Part shown: piece by piece, positions 63,804 through 64,000 of the stretch
Layout: each line of letters starts with the position of its first letter
Numbering within the stretch: position 1 is the stretch's first letter
Origin: Rallus limicola
Taxonomy: Eukaryota > Chordata > Aves > Gruiformes > Rallidae
DNA: 64,000 bases
Assembly: GCA_022605955.1 (NCBI GenBank)
Contig: JAKCOZ010000003.1
Coordinates: forward strand, 44,046,761-44,110,760
Reading direction: 5' to 3'
Notes under the pieces: generated by a model
Told to the model about the DNA's origin: nothing
Seen by the model: only the letters and a program-made list of their open reading frames with translations
Databases searched by the model: none
Position numbers and translations under genes: made by a program

Positions 63804-64000
63804 CTGGGACAGATGATTTTGCTTCATTGTGGCTACAGCTGAAAACTCCTTTACTTCCTTAGTCCAGTCCATTGGGATCTTCTGAAGATGAAATCAGAAG
63901 TAGTCCCAAACTTCATGTAGCTGATGGCTGGCAGCTCCATACAGGAATTGTTCTGACCCTTCTGGAAGTTTTTAGAGATCCCTTGCACCCCTCCCCCAAT
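63804..64000. other. Unassigned DNA at the right edge
   Basis: Short unique sequence to the window end, with no feature that I recognise. Confidence 0.5.

Overview
This window reads as vertebrate nuclear DNA, most likely from a bird. The main reason is that every interspersed repeat I can recognise is a CR1 LINE, several ending in the typical avian CR1 tail (a 3' end like GGTCCCTTCCAAC followed by ATTCTRTGA units). There is also one sharply bounded CpG island in otherwise AT-leaning DNA, long non-coding stretches, ordinary vertebrate microsatellites, and no compact gene organisation. Turtles and crocodilians also carry CR1, so the bird call is probable rather than certain. I see no bacterial or organellar genes, no operons, no CRISPR arrays and no tRNA or rRNA genes.

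Layout. Positions 1-8810 hold no gene I can support. A 61-bp sequence near 7.3 kb recurs near 8.9 kb, where it sits between two TA-rich microsatellites. Positions about 9110-10265 form a strong CpG island with GC boxes, two CACGTG E-boxes and G-runs; it is the only convincing promoter in the window. Positions 10.7-14.0 kb are a nest of three CR1 copies: two on the minus strand, then one on the plus strand, so the last two meet 5' end to 5' end near 12.15 kb. A further CR1 lies at 18.8-19.75 kb (plus), with older fragments at 22.8-23.4 kb (minus), 53.4-53.6 kb (minus) and 63.6-63.8 kb (plus). The rest looks like intron or intergenic sequence with simple repeats.

Protein-coding content is very thin. 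Long open frames in 9.0-10.4 kb on both strands are an effect of high GC. The best coding candidate is an 81-bp segment at 59365-59445 (plus strand) with a long pyrimidine tract, an AG acceptor, a usable GT donor and a length divisible by three. I do not recognise the peptide. Weaker splice-flanked candidates lie near 18.0, 25.2, 29.7, 46.7 and 58.9 kb. A simple working model is that the window covers the promoter and a very long first intron of a plus-strand gene, running from the CpG island to the exon near 59.4 kb. This is inference: no recognisable protein links the two.

No exciting new system is evident. The points worth a second look are the CR1 nest and its flanking direct repeats, the duplicated 61-bp sequence, the 46.7 kb segment that is open and splice-flanked on both strands, the 58.2-59.5 kb cluster of open frames and exon signals, and the Z-DNA and mirror-repeat tracts.
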